A DNA stretch of 64,000 nucleotides, taken from assembly GCF_025515305.1 (NCBI RefSeq), contig NZ_JAOPHT010000005.1, forward strand, positions 62,001 to 126,000, in the 5' to 3' direction. The stretch comes from Roseicyclus sediminis. Its GTDB lineage: Bacteria > Pseudomonadota > Alphaproteobacteria > Rhodobacterales > Rhodobacteraceae. The position numbers were made by a program, and so were the translations under genes. The stretch's first letter is position 1. The number at the start of each line of letters is the position of its first letter. Of the stretch, positions 23,910 to 32,822 are shown one piece after another. A model generated the notes under the pieces. The model saw only the letters and a list, made by a program, of their open reading frames with translations. It was not told where the DNA came from and ran no database searches.

Positions 23910-24890
23910 TTACTGGATGCCAAGCGCGTCGCGGGTCGCGGCGATCATGTCGGCGCCGATCACCTCCACGAAGGTCGGGCTTTCATAGAGCGGGGCGGCG
24001 GCGGCCTGGAAGGCGGCGAAGTCGATCTCGTTGACCGCGATCCGGTCGGACAGCGCGGCGATCACTTCGGCATCCGTGGTCTCGCCCCAATCGAAGGTCC
24101 AGGCGGCGGTTTCGGCCGCCACGCTCATCATGGCCTCGGCAAGCGCGGGGTCCACCGACGCGAGGTAGGGTTCGCCGAAGACGAGGAACGTCGGAAGGTA
24201 GACGTGGTTCGACAGCGACATGTATTCCTGCACTTCGTAGAGGCGCGCGCTGTCGACGACCTGTGCGGGGTTCTCCTGCCCGTCGATCACGCCCTGGTCG
24301 AGGGCCGAGTAGACCTCGCCGAAGGACAGCGGCGTGGCGTTCGCGCCGAGCGTGTTGAACATCTCGACGCGCTGGCGGCTGGTGGGCGTGCGGATCTTCA
24401 GGCCCTCGAGATCGGCCGGAACGGTGATCGGCCGGACGCTGTTGGTGATCTGGCGGAAGCCGTTGTCCCACATCGCCGCGAGCACCATTCCGGTGCCCTC
24501 GAAGCCGTCGCGCAGCATGTCGCCCGCGGGGCTTGCGGCGAAGGCCTGAACGGCGGCGCGGTCCTCGAACAGGTAGGGCAGGTCGAAAATGGCCGCGCGC
24601 GTGTTGATCTGCGCGATCGCCGAAGCCGACAGCGAGGCGTTGTGCGTACCGAGCGCGAGGCCCTGCAGGACGTCTTCCTCGGAACCGAGCGTGTTGGACA
24701 TGAAGATCTGCACGTCGACCGCACCATCGGTGGCGGCCTCGAGCCGGGTTTCATATTCCTGCAGGAAGACATGCGCGAAGGAGCCTTCGGGCAGGGACGA
24801 GTTGATCTGCAGGACGGTCTGCGCCGCGGCGACGCCCGGAAGCGCAAGCCATGTGGCGGCGATGAAAACGGAATTTCTCAGTGCGGTCAT
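23910..24890 (-). CDS. dctP: TRAP transporter substrate-binding protein DctP
   Basis: 326 residues. A signal peptide (about 1-22, ALPGVAAAQ cleavage) precedes a DctP domain. Visible signatures: SSLPEGSFAHVFLQ, GLKIRTPTSRQRVEMFNTLGANA (the arginine in this segment normally binds a substrate carboxylate), and YSALDQGVIDGQENP. The arginine implies a carboxylic acid substrate, such as a dicarboxylate, amino acid derivative or keto acid. AGGAAAGGAT lies before ATG 24890. First structural gene after the RpiR regulator, with a palindromic site 74 bases upstream. Confidence 0.92.
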   Translation of the reverse strand: MTALRNSVFIAATWLALPGVAAAQTVLQINSSLPEGSFAHVFLQEYETRLEAATDGAVDVQIFMSNTLGSEEDVLQGLALGTHNASLSASAIAQINTRAAIFDLPYLFEDRAAVQAFAASPAGDMLRDGFEGTGMVLAAMWDNGFRQITNSVRPITVPADLEGLKIRTPTSRQRVEMFNTLGANATPLSFGEVYSALDQGVIDGQENPAQVVDSARLYEVQEYMSLSNHVYLPTFLVFGEPYLASVDPALAEAMMSVAAETAAWTFDWGETTDAEVIAALSDRIAVNEIDFAAFQAAAAPLYESPTFVEVIGADMIAATRDALGIQ

Positions 24891-24963
24891 GTGGCGATCC
24901 TTTCCTAGGGAGGCGGATGGGAAGAGGTACGCAATGCAAGACACTTTTCGCGAACGTCGTCAT

Positions 24964-24981
24964 ATGAAAATTGATTTTCAT
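24964..24981. promoter_or_regulatory. palindromic RpiR-type operator upstream of dctP
   Basis: ATGAAAAT, two bases, ATTTTCAT: a perfect inverted repeat with the core TGAAA-N6-TTTCA. The same core with the same spacing lies directly upstream of the rpiR-family gene (25926-25945), so both are probably bound by that regulator. Confidence 0.62.
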
Positions 24982-25076
24982 GGCAAGCCAAGGCCCGCGG
25001 ACTCACGTCTGCTCAAACGATGAGCGGAATTCGGGCCCGTTGAGCACGGAATCCGCGCAAACCAGCCATCGAAGGA

Positions 25077-25922
25077 TCAGAGTTCGTCGAGGGAATCGTG
25101 GATGTTCTCGATCACGCGCAGCCGTTCCCGGCCTGCGGCACCCGCCCGTTCGATCGCGCTGGATGCCAGCAGGCCGCACAGCGCCATGACCCCCACATGA
25201 TCGAAGAGCGGCCCGGCGCCCGCAGTGCTGCAGGGCAGGCGCCAGCGGGCCGGCATTCCCTCCAGACCGGGCAAATCCCCGATGAGAGCCGTCTCGGCGC
25301 CGGTGTCGCCCAGCACGGCCAGAAGCGCGTCGACCTGTTTCGGCGGACGGCGCAGTGCGAAGACGATCACGCAATCGCCCTTCCCGATCCCGGCAAGGCT
25401 TTCGGACAAGGTCTCGCCATCCCGCGGAAGGGTGAACACGTTCGAGCGCACCTGCATCACCTGCCATGCAAGATAGCGGGCAAAGGCCTGCCCGGCCCGG
25501 AACCCGACCAGCCAGAGCCGGTCGGCATCGATCATCGCCGAGACCAGTGCGCCGACTTCGGCCTCGTCGAGTCGGGCGAGGCTGCGTTCGAGGTTGCCGT
25601 GGCTCTGGTCGAGGTGGCGGGCGATCTGGCCATCGCTGGGCGCGCCTTCGCGATCCACTCGCAAAAGCGCCGTACCCGCGGCCTGCTCGGCGCGGACGGC
25701 CTGCCGGGCCTCCTCGAACGAGGCGTAGCCGATCTTGCGGACGAAGCGGGTCACGGTCGCGTTCGACACGCCCGCCATCTGTGCAAGCTCGGTCGCCGTG
25801 TAGCTGGCGATCTGGCCGGGGAAATGAAGGATCGCCTCGGCCAGCCGCAACTCGCTCCGATGCATGTTCGGCGTCGCATCGCGGATCCGCGCGATGAAGG
25901 AGGTTCGGGCCGCTGACGCCAT
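25077..25922 (-). CDS. MurR/RpiR-family transcription regulator
   Basis: 281 residues: N-terminal HTH_6 domain (about 1-77, with HRSELRLAEAILHFPGQIA and GVSNATVTRFVRKIGY) and a C-terminal SIS sugar-isomerase-like domain (about 125-265, LWLVGFRAGQAFARYLA, CVIVFALRRP). RpiR-family members usually repress catabolic operons and sense a pathway metabolite through SIS. The SIS phosphate loop is less conserved, fitting a non-sugar ligand. It lies just upstream of dctPQM on the same strand and has its own palindromic operator four bases from the ATG. Confidence 0.9.
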   Translation of the reverse strand: MASAARTSFIARIRDATPNMHRSELRLAEAILHFPGQIASYTATELAQMAGVSNATVTRFVRKIGYASFEEARQAVRAEQAAGTALLRVDREGAPSDGQIARHLDQSHGNLERSLARLDEAEVGALVSAMIDADRLWLVGFRAGQAFARYLAWQVMQVRSNVFTLPRDGETLSESLAGIGKGDCVIVFALRRPPKQVDALLAVLGDTGAETALIGDLPGLEGMPARWRLPCSTAGAGPLFDHVGVMALCGLLASSAIERAGAAGRERLRVIENIHDSLDEL

Positions 25923-25925
25923 GGC

Positions 25926-25945
25926 CGTGAAAATAGCCTTTCACG
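25926..25945. promoter_or_regulatory. palindromic operator at the rpiR start
   Basis: CGTGAAA, six bases, TTTCACG: seven-base arms containing TGAAA-N6-TTTCA. It begins four bases before the regulator's start codon, so binding would block its own transcription or translation start. Matches the site at 24964-24981. Confidence 0.62.
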
Positions 25946-26001
25946 AAATAGATGCACAAGCCGTCATTGGTCGCCGGACAGGCGCCGGCGGCTTCGCGGC
26001 G

Positions 26002-26928
26002 CTACGCCTGCGCGGCCCAGCGGTCGGGCGCGAGCCAGGCCTCGGACCGGACGGCCAGCTGCACATGCCGCATGAAGGCGCGGGCCGGTTTCGACAGAGG
26101 GCGCACCGTCGAGACGGCGAAGGACGCGCGGTAGATGAACTCGGGCGCGAAGGGGCGGATCGCGAGATCGGGGTCATGCCGGCGAAGAAGCGGGAAGGGA
26201 CAGATCACCGCGACGCCGACACCGTGGCGGGCCAGCGTGATCGCGCTGACGCCCGTCGCCACCTCGGCCACGGTCCGGGGGCGGACGCCCGCGCGGGCAA
26301 AGACCTGATCGAGTCGGGTGCGCACCATATGCCGCCGCATCAGCGCGATGTGGTCCTGTTCATGCAGGATCTCGGGGGTGATGACCTCGTGCCGGGCGAG
26401 CGGATGGTCAGCGGCCATCACGCAGACCGCGCCGGTCTTGTGGAACGGGATCAGTTCCATCGCGGAATGGGTCAGCTCGGCCAGGGTGAACCCGAGGTCG
26501 ATGGTGTCGTCCACCAGCCGGCTGACGAGGCCGTTCGAGGTGCAGGTCTCCAGCGAGATGACCTGGCCGGGGTTTTGCTTGATGAACGTGGCCATCGCGC
26601 TGGCAAGGAACCGGTGGCCCAGCGTCGGCGGCGCGGCGAGGCGCAACGGCTGGCTGGCCGGATCGGAGGGATCCGTGCCGTCGAGGAACGTCAGCGCGTC
26701 GAACAGCCGGTCGAGCCGTCCGTTCAGCCGCACGGCCTCGGCGGTCGGGCGCAACCGGCCGCCCCGGCGCTCGAACAGGGTGACGCCGACATTGGCCTCC
26801 AGCTGAGCGAGAAGCCGGCTGACCGCCGGTTGCGAAATGCCCAGCCGATGCGCCGCCGCGGTCACCGTACCCGAGGTGATTACGGCGCGCAAAACCTCGT
26901 ATTCGCGGATGGATGCGCGTGGCCGCAT
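26002..26928 (-). CDS. LysR-family regulator of the divergent ABC operon
   Basis: 308 residues. HTH_1 at about 8-65 (YEVLRAVITSGTVTAAAHRLGISQPAVSR) and a periplasmic-binding-type effector domain at about 90-295. GGAGG lies seven bases before ATG 26928. Divergent from the oligopeptide-type ABC operon at 27114; the 185-base gap holds a CCAT-N11-ATGG site of the LysR T-N11-A type. It probably activates that operon in response to an imported amino acid derivative. Confidence 0.88.
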   Translation of the reverse strand: MRPRASIREYEVLRAVITSGTVTAAAHRLGISQPAVSRLLAQLEANVGVTLFERRGGRLRPTAEAVRLNGRLDRLFDALTFLDGTDPSDPASQPLRLAAPPTLGHRFLASAMATFIKQNPGQVISLETCTSNGLVSRLVDDTIDLGFTLAELTHSAMELIPFHKTGAVCVMAADHPLARHEVITPEILHEQDHIALMRRHMVRTRLDQVFARAGVRPRTVAEVATGVSAITLARHGVGVAVICPFPLLRRHDPDLAIRPFAPEFIYRASFAVSTVRPLSKPARAFMRHVQLAVRSEAWLAPDRWAAQA

Positions 26929-26977
26929 GACCGTTCCTCCCTGCCTGGACGGGCCGTCATGCGGAACCGTTATAGGT

Positions 26978-26996
26978 CCATAGCATGAAGTCATGG
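26978..26996. promoter_or_regulatory. LysR-type T-N11-A site
   Basis: CCAT, eleven bases, ATGG, with the T and A correctly placed for a LysR recognition site. It lies in the divergent gap between the LysR gene and the ABC substrate-binding protein gene. Confidence 0.45.
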
Positions 26997-27113
26997 TGTT
27001 TCCAATTTCCGTGTCCCGGGCATCGGATACGGTGCCCGGCGTCATGGGACCAAACGATGCCGGGTGCCGCCGGGGCGGCAAACCCTGCACGCCAACAGAG
27101 GAGATTCCCAGCC

Positions 27114-28739
27114 ATGTCCAGACCAGTTCTCCGCGGGCTGACCGTTGCGGTGCTTGCCGCCGCGATCCCGGCCTTGCCGCTCGCGGCCCAGGAATTGCGG
27201 ATCGGTCTTGCGTCCGAGCCGTCTTCCGCAGACCCGCATTTCCACAATCTCGGGCCGAACAACCAGCTGCGCCGCAACATCTTCGAATCGCTCGTCGGCA
27301 CCGACGCGGCACAGCAGCTCACGCCGCTTCTGGCGGAAAGCTGGGAACCGGTCAGCGAAACCAGCTGGCAGTTCAACCTGCGCTCGGATGTCACCTTCTC
27401 CGACGGCTCGCCCTTCGACGCATACGACGTGGTCTACACGGTCTGCCGCATTCCCGGCGTGCCGGATTCGCCCTCGCTCTTCACGACCTACACGGGCGGG
27501 ATCACCGGCATGGAAGTGCCCGACCCGCACACGCTGATCGTGCACAGCGCCCAGCCCTACCCGCTGATGCCCACCGAGTTCTCGACCTTCGGCATCATCT
27601 CGGCGCGCGCCAACGGCGTCGACGGCTCGACCCTGACCTTCAGCCCCGAGGGCTGCGGCGACGACATGCCCGTGCCCGCCACGCAGGCCTTCAACGACGG
27701 CTCGGCTGCCATCGGCACCGGCCCCTTCCTGCTGGAAAGCTTCCGCCGCGGCGAGGGCATCGAACTGGTGCGCAACCCCGGCTACTGGGGCGAGGCCGCG
27801 CCGTGGGAACGGGTCACCATGCTGCCGCTGACCTCGGAGGGGCCGCGGGTGGCCGCACTGATCGCGGGCGACGTTGATTTCATCGAGAACCCGCCGCTGC
27901 AGGACCTCGAGCGGCTGCGCGCCGATGACGACCTGCGCGTGGTACAGGGCATCTCCAACCGGGTGATCTACATCCACCTCGATCACGCCCAGGTTCCCTC
28001 GCCGATGATCACCGGCACCGATGGCGCCAACCCGCTGCAGGACATCCGGGTGCGCGAGGCGCTGACCATCGCCATCAACCGCGATGCCATCGTGGAGCGC
28101 ATCATGGGCGGCGTGGCCGTCTCGGCGGGCGAGTTGCTGCCGCCGGGCATGTTCGGCGCGCATGTGGAAGGCGACCTGCCCCCGCGTGGCTTCGACGCCG
28201 ACCGCGCGCAGGCGCTCCTGGCCGAGGCTGGCTACCCGAACGGGTTTGGCATCACCATCGGCACGCCCAACGACCGCTACATCAACGACGCGCAGGTGGC
28301 CCAGGCCGTGGCGCAGATGTGGGCACGGATCGGCGTGGCGACCGAGATCGACGCCTCGACCGCCTCGACCTTCTTCTCGCGCCGCAACGCGTTCGAGTTC
28401 TCGGCCTACCTCGCAGGCTGGGGCGCGGGCACGGGCGAGATGTCCTCGCCGCTCCGGGCGCTTCTGGCGACACGCAACTCCGACCTCGGCCTCGGCGGCA
28501 CCAACCGCGGGCAGTACTCCAACCCCGCGATGGACGAAGTGCTGCTCGAGGCGCTGCGCACGGTCGACGACGACGCACGCGAGGCCCTGCTGAGGCAGGC
28601 GTCGCGAATGGCGATGGATGACTACGCGATCATCCCGCTGCACTACGAAGTCACGCCCTGGGCGATGCGGGCCAGCGTCGACTACACGCCACGTGCCGAC
28701 CAGTATACGCTGCCCTTCCTGATCAGTTCGGGCGAGTAA
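27114..28739 (+). CDS. peptide-type ABC transporter substrate-binding protein
   Basis: 541 residues, SBP_bac_5 family (DppA/OppA). Signal peptide about 1-25 (LAAAIPALPLAAQ). Family marks: RIGLASEPSSADPHFHN, FESLVGTDAAQQLTPLLAESW, RSDVTFSDGSPFDAYDVVYT, and NRDAIVERIM. GAGGAG lies before ATG 27114; the open frame upstream is not coding. It binds short peptides, N-acyl amino acids, opines or similar solutes in the periplasm. First gene of an eight-gene operon that ends in three amide hydrolases. A strong stem-loop follows the gene. Confidence 0.92.
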   Translation: MSRPVLRGLTVAVLAAAIPALPLAAQELRIGLASEPSSADPHFHNLGPNNQLRRNIFESLVGTDAAQQLTPLLAESWEPVSETSWQFNLRSDVTFSDGSPFDAYDVVYTVCRIPGVPDSPSLFTTYTGGITGMEVPDPHTLIVHSAQPYPLMPTEFSTFGIISARANGVDGSTLTFSPEGCGDDMPVPATQAFNDGSAAIGTGPFLLESFRRGEGIELVRNPGYWGEAAPWERVTMLPLTSEGPRVAALIAGDVDFIENPPLQDLERLRADDDLRVVQGISNRVIYIHLDHAQVPSPMITGTDGANPLQDIRVREALTIAINRDAIVERIMGGVAVSAGELLPPGMFGAHVEGDLPPRGFDADRAQALLAEAGYPNGFGITIGTPNDRYINDAQVAQAVAQMWARIGVATEIDASTASTFFSRRNAFEFSAYLAGWGAGTGEMSSPLRALLATRNSDLGLGGTNRGQYSNPAMDEVLLEALRTVDDDAREALLRQASRMAMDDYAIIPLHYEVTPWAMRASVDYTPRADQYTLPFLISSGE

Positions 28740-28754
28740 GGCCCTTCCGGGCAA

Positions 28755-28780
28755 GCCGCGCGGGATCAGTCCCGCGCGGC
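28755..28780 (+). promoter_or_regulatory. strong intercistronic stem-loop after the SBP gene
   Basis: GCCGCGCGGGA and TCCCGCGCGGC form a perfect 11-base stem with a TCAG loop, 16 bases after the SBP stop and 40 bases before the permease start. Such hairpins after binding-protein genes stabilise the upstream mRNA and reduce read-through, giving more binding protein than permease. Confidence 0.65.
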
Positions 28781-28820
28781 ACGCCCATCCTCGATCCAAC
28801 AGAACCGGGACGCATCCGCG

Positions 28821-29798
28821 ATGCTCGTCTTCCTGCTCCGGCGCCTTGCGCAATCGGTCTTCGTGCTGATCGCGATGATGATCGTCGTGTTCTTCGGTGT
28901 CTACATGATCGGCAACCCGGTCGACATCCTGATCTCGCCCGACGCGACGCCGGCCGAGATCGACGAGACCATGGCGCGCTTCGGCTTCGATCAACCGGTC
29001 TACATCCAGTTCCTGAAGTTCATCGGCAACGCGCTTCAGGGCGATCTCGGGCGCAGCTTCGTACATGGCGAACCGGCGGTTCAGCTTATCCTGTCCTACA
29101 TGCCCGCCACGCTGGAACTGGCGGTGATGGGCCTGCTCTTTTCCGTCCTGATCGGCGTGCCGCTAGGCGTCTATGCCGGTTACAAGGCCGACCGCTGGCA
29201 GGGCCGGGCGATCATGACGGGCTCCATCTTCGGCTTCTCGCTGCCGAATTTCTGGGTCGGCATGCTGCTGATCCTGATCTTCGCGGTCGAGCTGCAGTGG
29301 CTGCCCTCGACGGGCCGCGGCGAGACGGTCGAGGTGCTTGGCCTGCGCCTGTCGATCTTCACCGCCGACGGGTTGCAGCACATGCTTTTGCCTGCGCTCA
29401 CGCTCGCCCTCTACAAGGCGTCGCTGGTCACGCGGCTCGCGCGCGCCGGCACGCAGGAGGCGCTGGTGCAGGACTACGTGAAGTTCGCCCGCGCCAAGGG
29501 CCTATCCGAGACCCGCATCCTCGTGGTTCATGTCCTCAAGAACATCATGATCCCGATCATCACGGTGCTCGGGCTGGAGCTCGGATCGATGATCGCCTTC
29601 GCCGTCGTGACCGAGACGGTCTTCGCCTGGCCGGGGATGGGCAAGCTCCTGATCGACAGCATCCTGACGCTCGACCGGCCGGTGATCGTCTCGTACCTGA
29701 TGCTGACCGTCATCATCTTCATCGTCATCAACTTCACCGTCGACGTGATCTACACGCTGCTCGACCCGCGGGTCCGGGTGAAGGGAGGCACGGCATGA
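28821..29798 (+). CDS. peptide-type ABC permease (DppB-like)
   Basis: 325 residues with six membrane helices and the BPD_transp_1 EAA-like loop near the end (YVKFARAKGLSETRILVVHVLKN). The start MLVFLLRRLAQSVFVL is typical of DppB/OppB. Its stop overlaps the next permease start (ATGA). Confidence 0.92.
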   Translation: MLVFLLRRLAQSVFVLIAMMIVVFFGVYMIGNPVDILISPDATPAEIDETMARFGFDQPVYIQFLKFIGNALQGDLGRSFVHGEPAVQLILSYMPATLELAVMGLLFSVLIGVPLGVYAGYKADRWQGRAIMTGSIFGFSLPNFWVGMLLILIFAVELQWLPSTGRGETVEVLGLRLSIFTADGLQHMLLPALTLALYKASLVTRLARAGTQEALVQDYVKFARAKGLSETRILVVHVLKNIMIPIITVLGLELGSMIAFAVVTETVFAWPGMGKLLIDSILTLDRPVIVSYLMLTVIIFIVINFTVDVIYTLLDPRVRVKGGTA

Positions 29799-30850
29799 GC
29801 GCGCCCGAAACCACTCTGGCCGCCCCGCCCGCCGTTCCGGCTGGCGACAAGTGGCGCCGGATCAACATGGCCGCCGGCCTCGGCGTCGCCGCATCGCTCG
29901 CGGTACTGCTGACGGCGGACGGCGCGGCGCTTCTGCCCGCGCGCGTCGTGCTTCTGGCGGGGCTCGTCATGCTTGCCGCAGGCCTCCTGCGGGGGCGGGA
30001 GCGCAAGTTCTTCTCGGGTCCCTCGGCCTATGTCGCGACGGCGAGCCTCTTTCTCCTCGCGGTGCTCGCCATCTTCGCCACCGAGATCTCGCCGCAGAAC
30101 CCCTACGACCTGCGCCAACTCGACATCATGGATGGCCGCCAACCGCCCGGCTCGACCAATTTCGACGGGTCGATGACCTATCACCTCGGCACCGACGAGC
30201 AGGGGCGCGATATCCTGTCGGGCATTCTCTACGGGCTGCGCGTGTCGCTGTCGGTCTCGATCTTCGCCACGCTCGCCGCCATGGCCATCGGCGTCGTCGT
30301 GGGCATCTACGCCGCTTGGGCCGGGGGGCGGACAGACGCGATCCTGATGCGGATCGTCGATTTCCAGCTGTCCTTCCCCTCGATCCTCGTCGCGCTGATG
30401 CTGATGGCGGCCTTCGGGCGCGGCCTCGACAAGATCGTGATCGCGCTGATCATCGTGCAATGGGCCTATTACGCCCGGACCGTGCGCGGCAACGCCCTGT
30501 CCGAGGCGCGCAAGGAATACATCGACGCCGCGCGGGGTCTCGGGCTGCCGGCTTGGCGCATCGTCTTCGGGCATCTCCTGCCCAACTGCATCCCGCCGCT
30601 GATCGTGATTTCCACCGTGCAGGTCGCCAACACCATCGTGCTGGAAAGCTCGCTGTCCTTCCTCGGGGTCGGCGTGCCGATCACCCAGCCTTCGCTGGGG
30701 CTGCTGATCGCCAATGGCTACGGCTACATGCTGTCGGGCCAGTACTGGATGAGCATGTATCCCGGCGTCGCCCTCCTCGCCATCGTCGCCTCGATCAACA
30801 TGGTCGGCGACCGGCTGCGCGACACCCTCAACCCGAGGCTCTCGCGATGA
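29795..30850 (+). CDS. peptide-type ABC permease (DppC-like)
   Basis: 351 residues. An N-terminal extension carries two extra hydrophobic segments (about 25-70) before the usual DppC core: HLGTDEQGRDILSGILYG, six-helix permease domain and EAA loop YIDAARGLGLPAWRIVFGH. The extra N-terminal helices are longer than in E. coli DppC. Overlaps both neighbours by four bases. Confidence 0.92.
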   Translation: MSAPETTLAAPPAVPAGDKWRRINMAAGLGVAASLAVLLTADGAALLPARVVLLAGLVMLAAGLLRGRERKFFSGPSAYVATASLFLLAVLAIFATEISPQNPYDLRQLDIMDGRQPPGSTNFDGSMTYHLGTDEQGRDILSGILYGLRVSLSVSIFATLAAMAIGVVVGIYAAWAGGRTDAILMRIVDFQLSFPSILVALMLMAAFGRGLDKIVIALIIVQWAYYARTVRGNALSEARKEYIDAARGLGLPAWRIVFGHLLPNCIPPLIVISTVQVANTIVLESSLSFLGVGVPITQPSLGLLIANGYGYMLSGQYWMSMYPGVALLAIVASINMVGDRLRDTLNPRLSR

Positions 30851-31827
30851 GTGTTCTCGATGTGCGCGATCTGCAGACGCATTTCTTCACCGATGCCGGC
30901 GTGGTGAAGGCCGTCGACGGCGTCAGCTTCACGCTGGGCGAGGGCGAGGTGCTGGGCCTTGTGGGCGAAAGCGGCTCGGGCAAGTCGGTCACCGGCTTCT
31001 CCATCCTCCGCCTCGTCGATCCGCCCGGCCGCGTGGTCGGCGGCCAGATCCTGTTCCGAGGCCAGGACCTCGCGCAGCTTTCCGACCGGGAGATGCGGGG
31101 CCTGCGCGGCAACCGGATCGCGATGATCTTCCAGGACCCGATGATGACGCTGAACCCGGTTCTGCGCATCGAGACCCAGATGGTAGAGGCGGTGCGCGCC
31201 CATGAGCGTGTCAGCGCCGCCGCCGCCCGCGACCGTGCGGTGAAGGCGCTGGCGAAGGTCGGCATCCCCTCGCCCGAGGAGCGTCTCGAGGCCTATCCCC
31301 ACCAGTTCTCGGGCGGCATGCGCCAGCGTGTGGCCATCGCCATCGCGCTCCTCAACGGCCCGGACCTGATCGTGGCCGACGAACCCACGACGGCCCTCGA
31401 CGTCACGATCCAGAGCCAGATCCTCGCCGAGGTGCAGGAGCTGGCGCGCGAGACCGGCACGGCGCTGATCTGGATCACCCATGACCTCGCCGTCGTGGCG
31501 GGCCTGGCCGACCGGATCTCGGTCATGTATGCGGGCCGGATCGTCGAAAGCGGACCGACCGATGCCGTCCTGACCGCCCCCGGCCACCCCTATACCGAGG
31601 GGCTTCTGGGCTCGATCCCCGGCCATGGCCGGCGGGGTGAACGGCTGACGCAGATCCCCGGCATGGCGCCCGACATGACCCGCCTGCCCGAGGGCTGCGC
31701 CTTTGCCCCCCGCTGCCCGCGCACCAGCGACACCTGTCGCATCACGGCGCCCGGGATCACGGAAATCGGGCCAGGTCGCGGCCTGCGATGCCATCACCCG
31801 AGCCTCGCGGAGGAGGGCACGGCATGA
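30847..31827 (+). CDS. peptide-type ABC ATPase (DppD-like)
   Basis: 326 residues. Walker A GESGSGKS (about 40-47), Q-loop FQDPMMTLNP, signature SGGMRQR, Walker B LIVADEPTTALD, and a C-terminal oligo_HPY domain with the CAFAPRCP cysteine motif. It powers the importer as a pair with DppF-like. Start ATG overlaps the permease stop. Confidence 0.92.
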   Translation: MSVLDVRDLQTHFFTDAGVVKAVDGVSFTLGEGEVLGLVGESGSGKSVTGFSILRLVDPPGRVVGGQILFRGQDLAQLSDREMRGLRGNRIAMIFQDPMMTLNPVLRIETQMVEAVRAHERVSAAAARDRAVKALAKVGIPSPEERLEAYPHQFSGGMRQRVAIAIALLNGPDLIVADEPTTALDVTIQSQILAEVQELARETGTALIWITHDLAVVAGLADRISVMYAGRIVESGPTDAVLTAPGHPYTEGLLGSIPGHGRRGERLTQIPGMAPDMTRLPEGCAFAPRCPRTSDTCRITAPGITEIGPGRGLRCHHPSLAEEGTA

Positions 31828-32822
31828 GCGCGATGCTGGAACTCCACGGCGTTTCCCGCCGCTTCGAAAAGAAGCTCGACGGCGTCGAGCGCCTCGCCCG
31901 CCGTCTCGGCGCCGACCTGCGCGAGACCTGCGTGAACGCCGTCGACGCCGCCAGCTTCACCGTGGCCCGTGGCGAGGTCGTCGGCCTTGTCGGCGAAAGC
32001 GGCTGTGGCAAGTCCACGCTGGGGCGTATGGTGGCGGGGCTTCTGCCAGTGTCCGAGGGCGAAATCCGCTTCGAGGGCGTCGATGTCACCGACGCCCACA
32101 GCGCGCAGGCGCGAGACAAGCGGCTGCGCATCCAGATGATCTTCCAGGACCCGATGTCCTCGTTGAACCCGCGCCTGAAGGTGGCCGAGATCGTGGGCGA
32201 GGCGGCGGTCTATCACGGGCTGACCACGCGGCGGGAGGTGGCGGGATATGTCGATGCGCTCCTGGAAAAGGTCGGCCTCGACCGCGCTTTCGCACAGCGC
32301 TACCCGCACCAGATGTCGGGCGGCCAGCGTCAGCGCATCGGCATCGCCCGCGCGCTGGCGGTGCAGCCCGAATTCCTGATCTGCGACGAAAGCATCGCGG
32401 CGCTCGACGTGTCGATCCAGGCGCAGGTCATCAACCTCTTCCAGGACCTGCGCCGCGACCTCGACCTGACCTACCTGTTCATCAGCCATGACCTGGGCGT
32501 GGTGGAACACATCGCCGACCGGGTGGTGGTGATGTATCTGGGGCGCATCGTCGAGATCGCGCCGACGGACGCGCTCTTCGAGGGGCCCCGCCACCCATAT
32601 ACGCAGGCGCTTCTCGACCAGGTGCCGCGGCTGGGCGCGGGACGCCAGGCCTTCCGCACCGTGAAGGGCGAGATCCCCTCGCCGCTGAACCCGCCGCCGG
32701 GGTGCCATTTCCACCCGCGCTGTCCCATGGCCGGCCCCCGCTGCCGGCGCGAAGTGCCGCGAACCATAACGGAAGGCGCACACAGCACCGCCTGCCATCT
32801 GCATGACGGGGGAGTGGAATGA
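31824..32822 (+). CDS. peptide-type ABC ATPase (DppF-like)
   Basis: 332 residues. Walker A GESGCGKS, Q-loop FQDPMSSLNP, signature SGGQRQR, Walker B LICDESIAALD (Ser-Ile in place of the usual Pro-Thr) and C-terminal oligo_HPY with CHFHPRCP. An insertion after the first strands (KKLDGVERLARRLGADLRE) is longer than in DppF. ATGA overlap with DppD-like and with the FGase gene. Confidence 0.92.
   Translation: MSAMLELHGVSRRFEKKLDGVERLARRLGADLRETCVNAVDAASFTVARGEVVGLVGESGCGKSTLGRMVAGLLPVSEGEIRFEGVDVTDAHSAQARDKRLRIQMIFQDPMSSLNPRLKVAEIVGEAAVYHGLTTRREVAGYVDALLEKVGLDRAFAQRYPHQMSGGQRQRIGIARALAVQPEFLICDESIAALDVSIQAQVINLFQDLRRDLDLTYLFISHDLGVVEHIADRVVVMYLGRIVEIAPTDALFEGPRHPYTQALLDQVPRLGAGRQAFRTVKGEIPSPLNPPPGCHFHPRCPMAGPRCRREVPRTITEGAHSTACHLHDGGVE

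Noticed and set aside
27042-29066. A 674-codon minus-strand frame opposite the SBP gene
   Set aside because: Shadow frame; the plus strand encodes a complete conserved binding protein.
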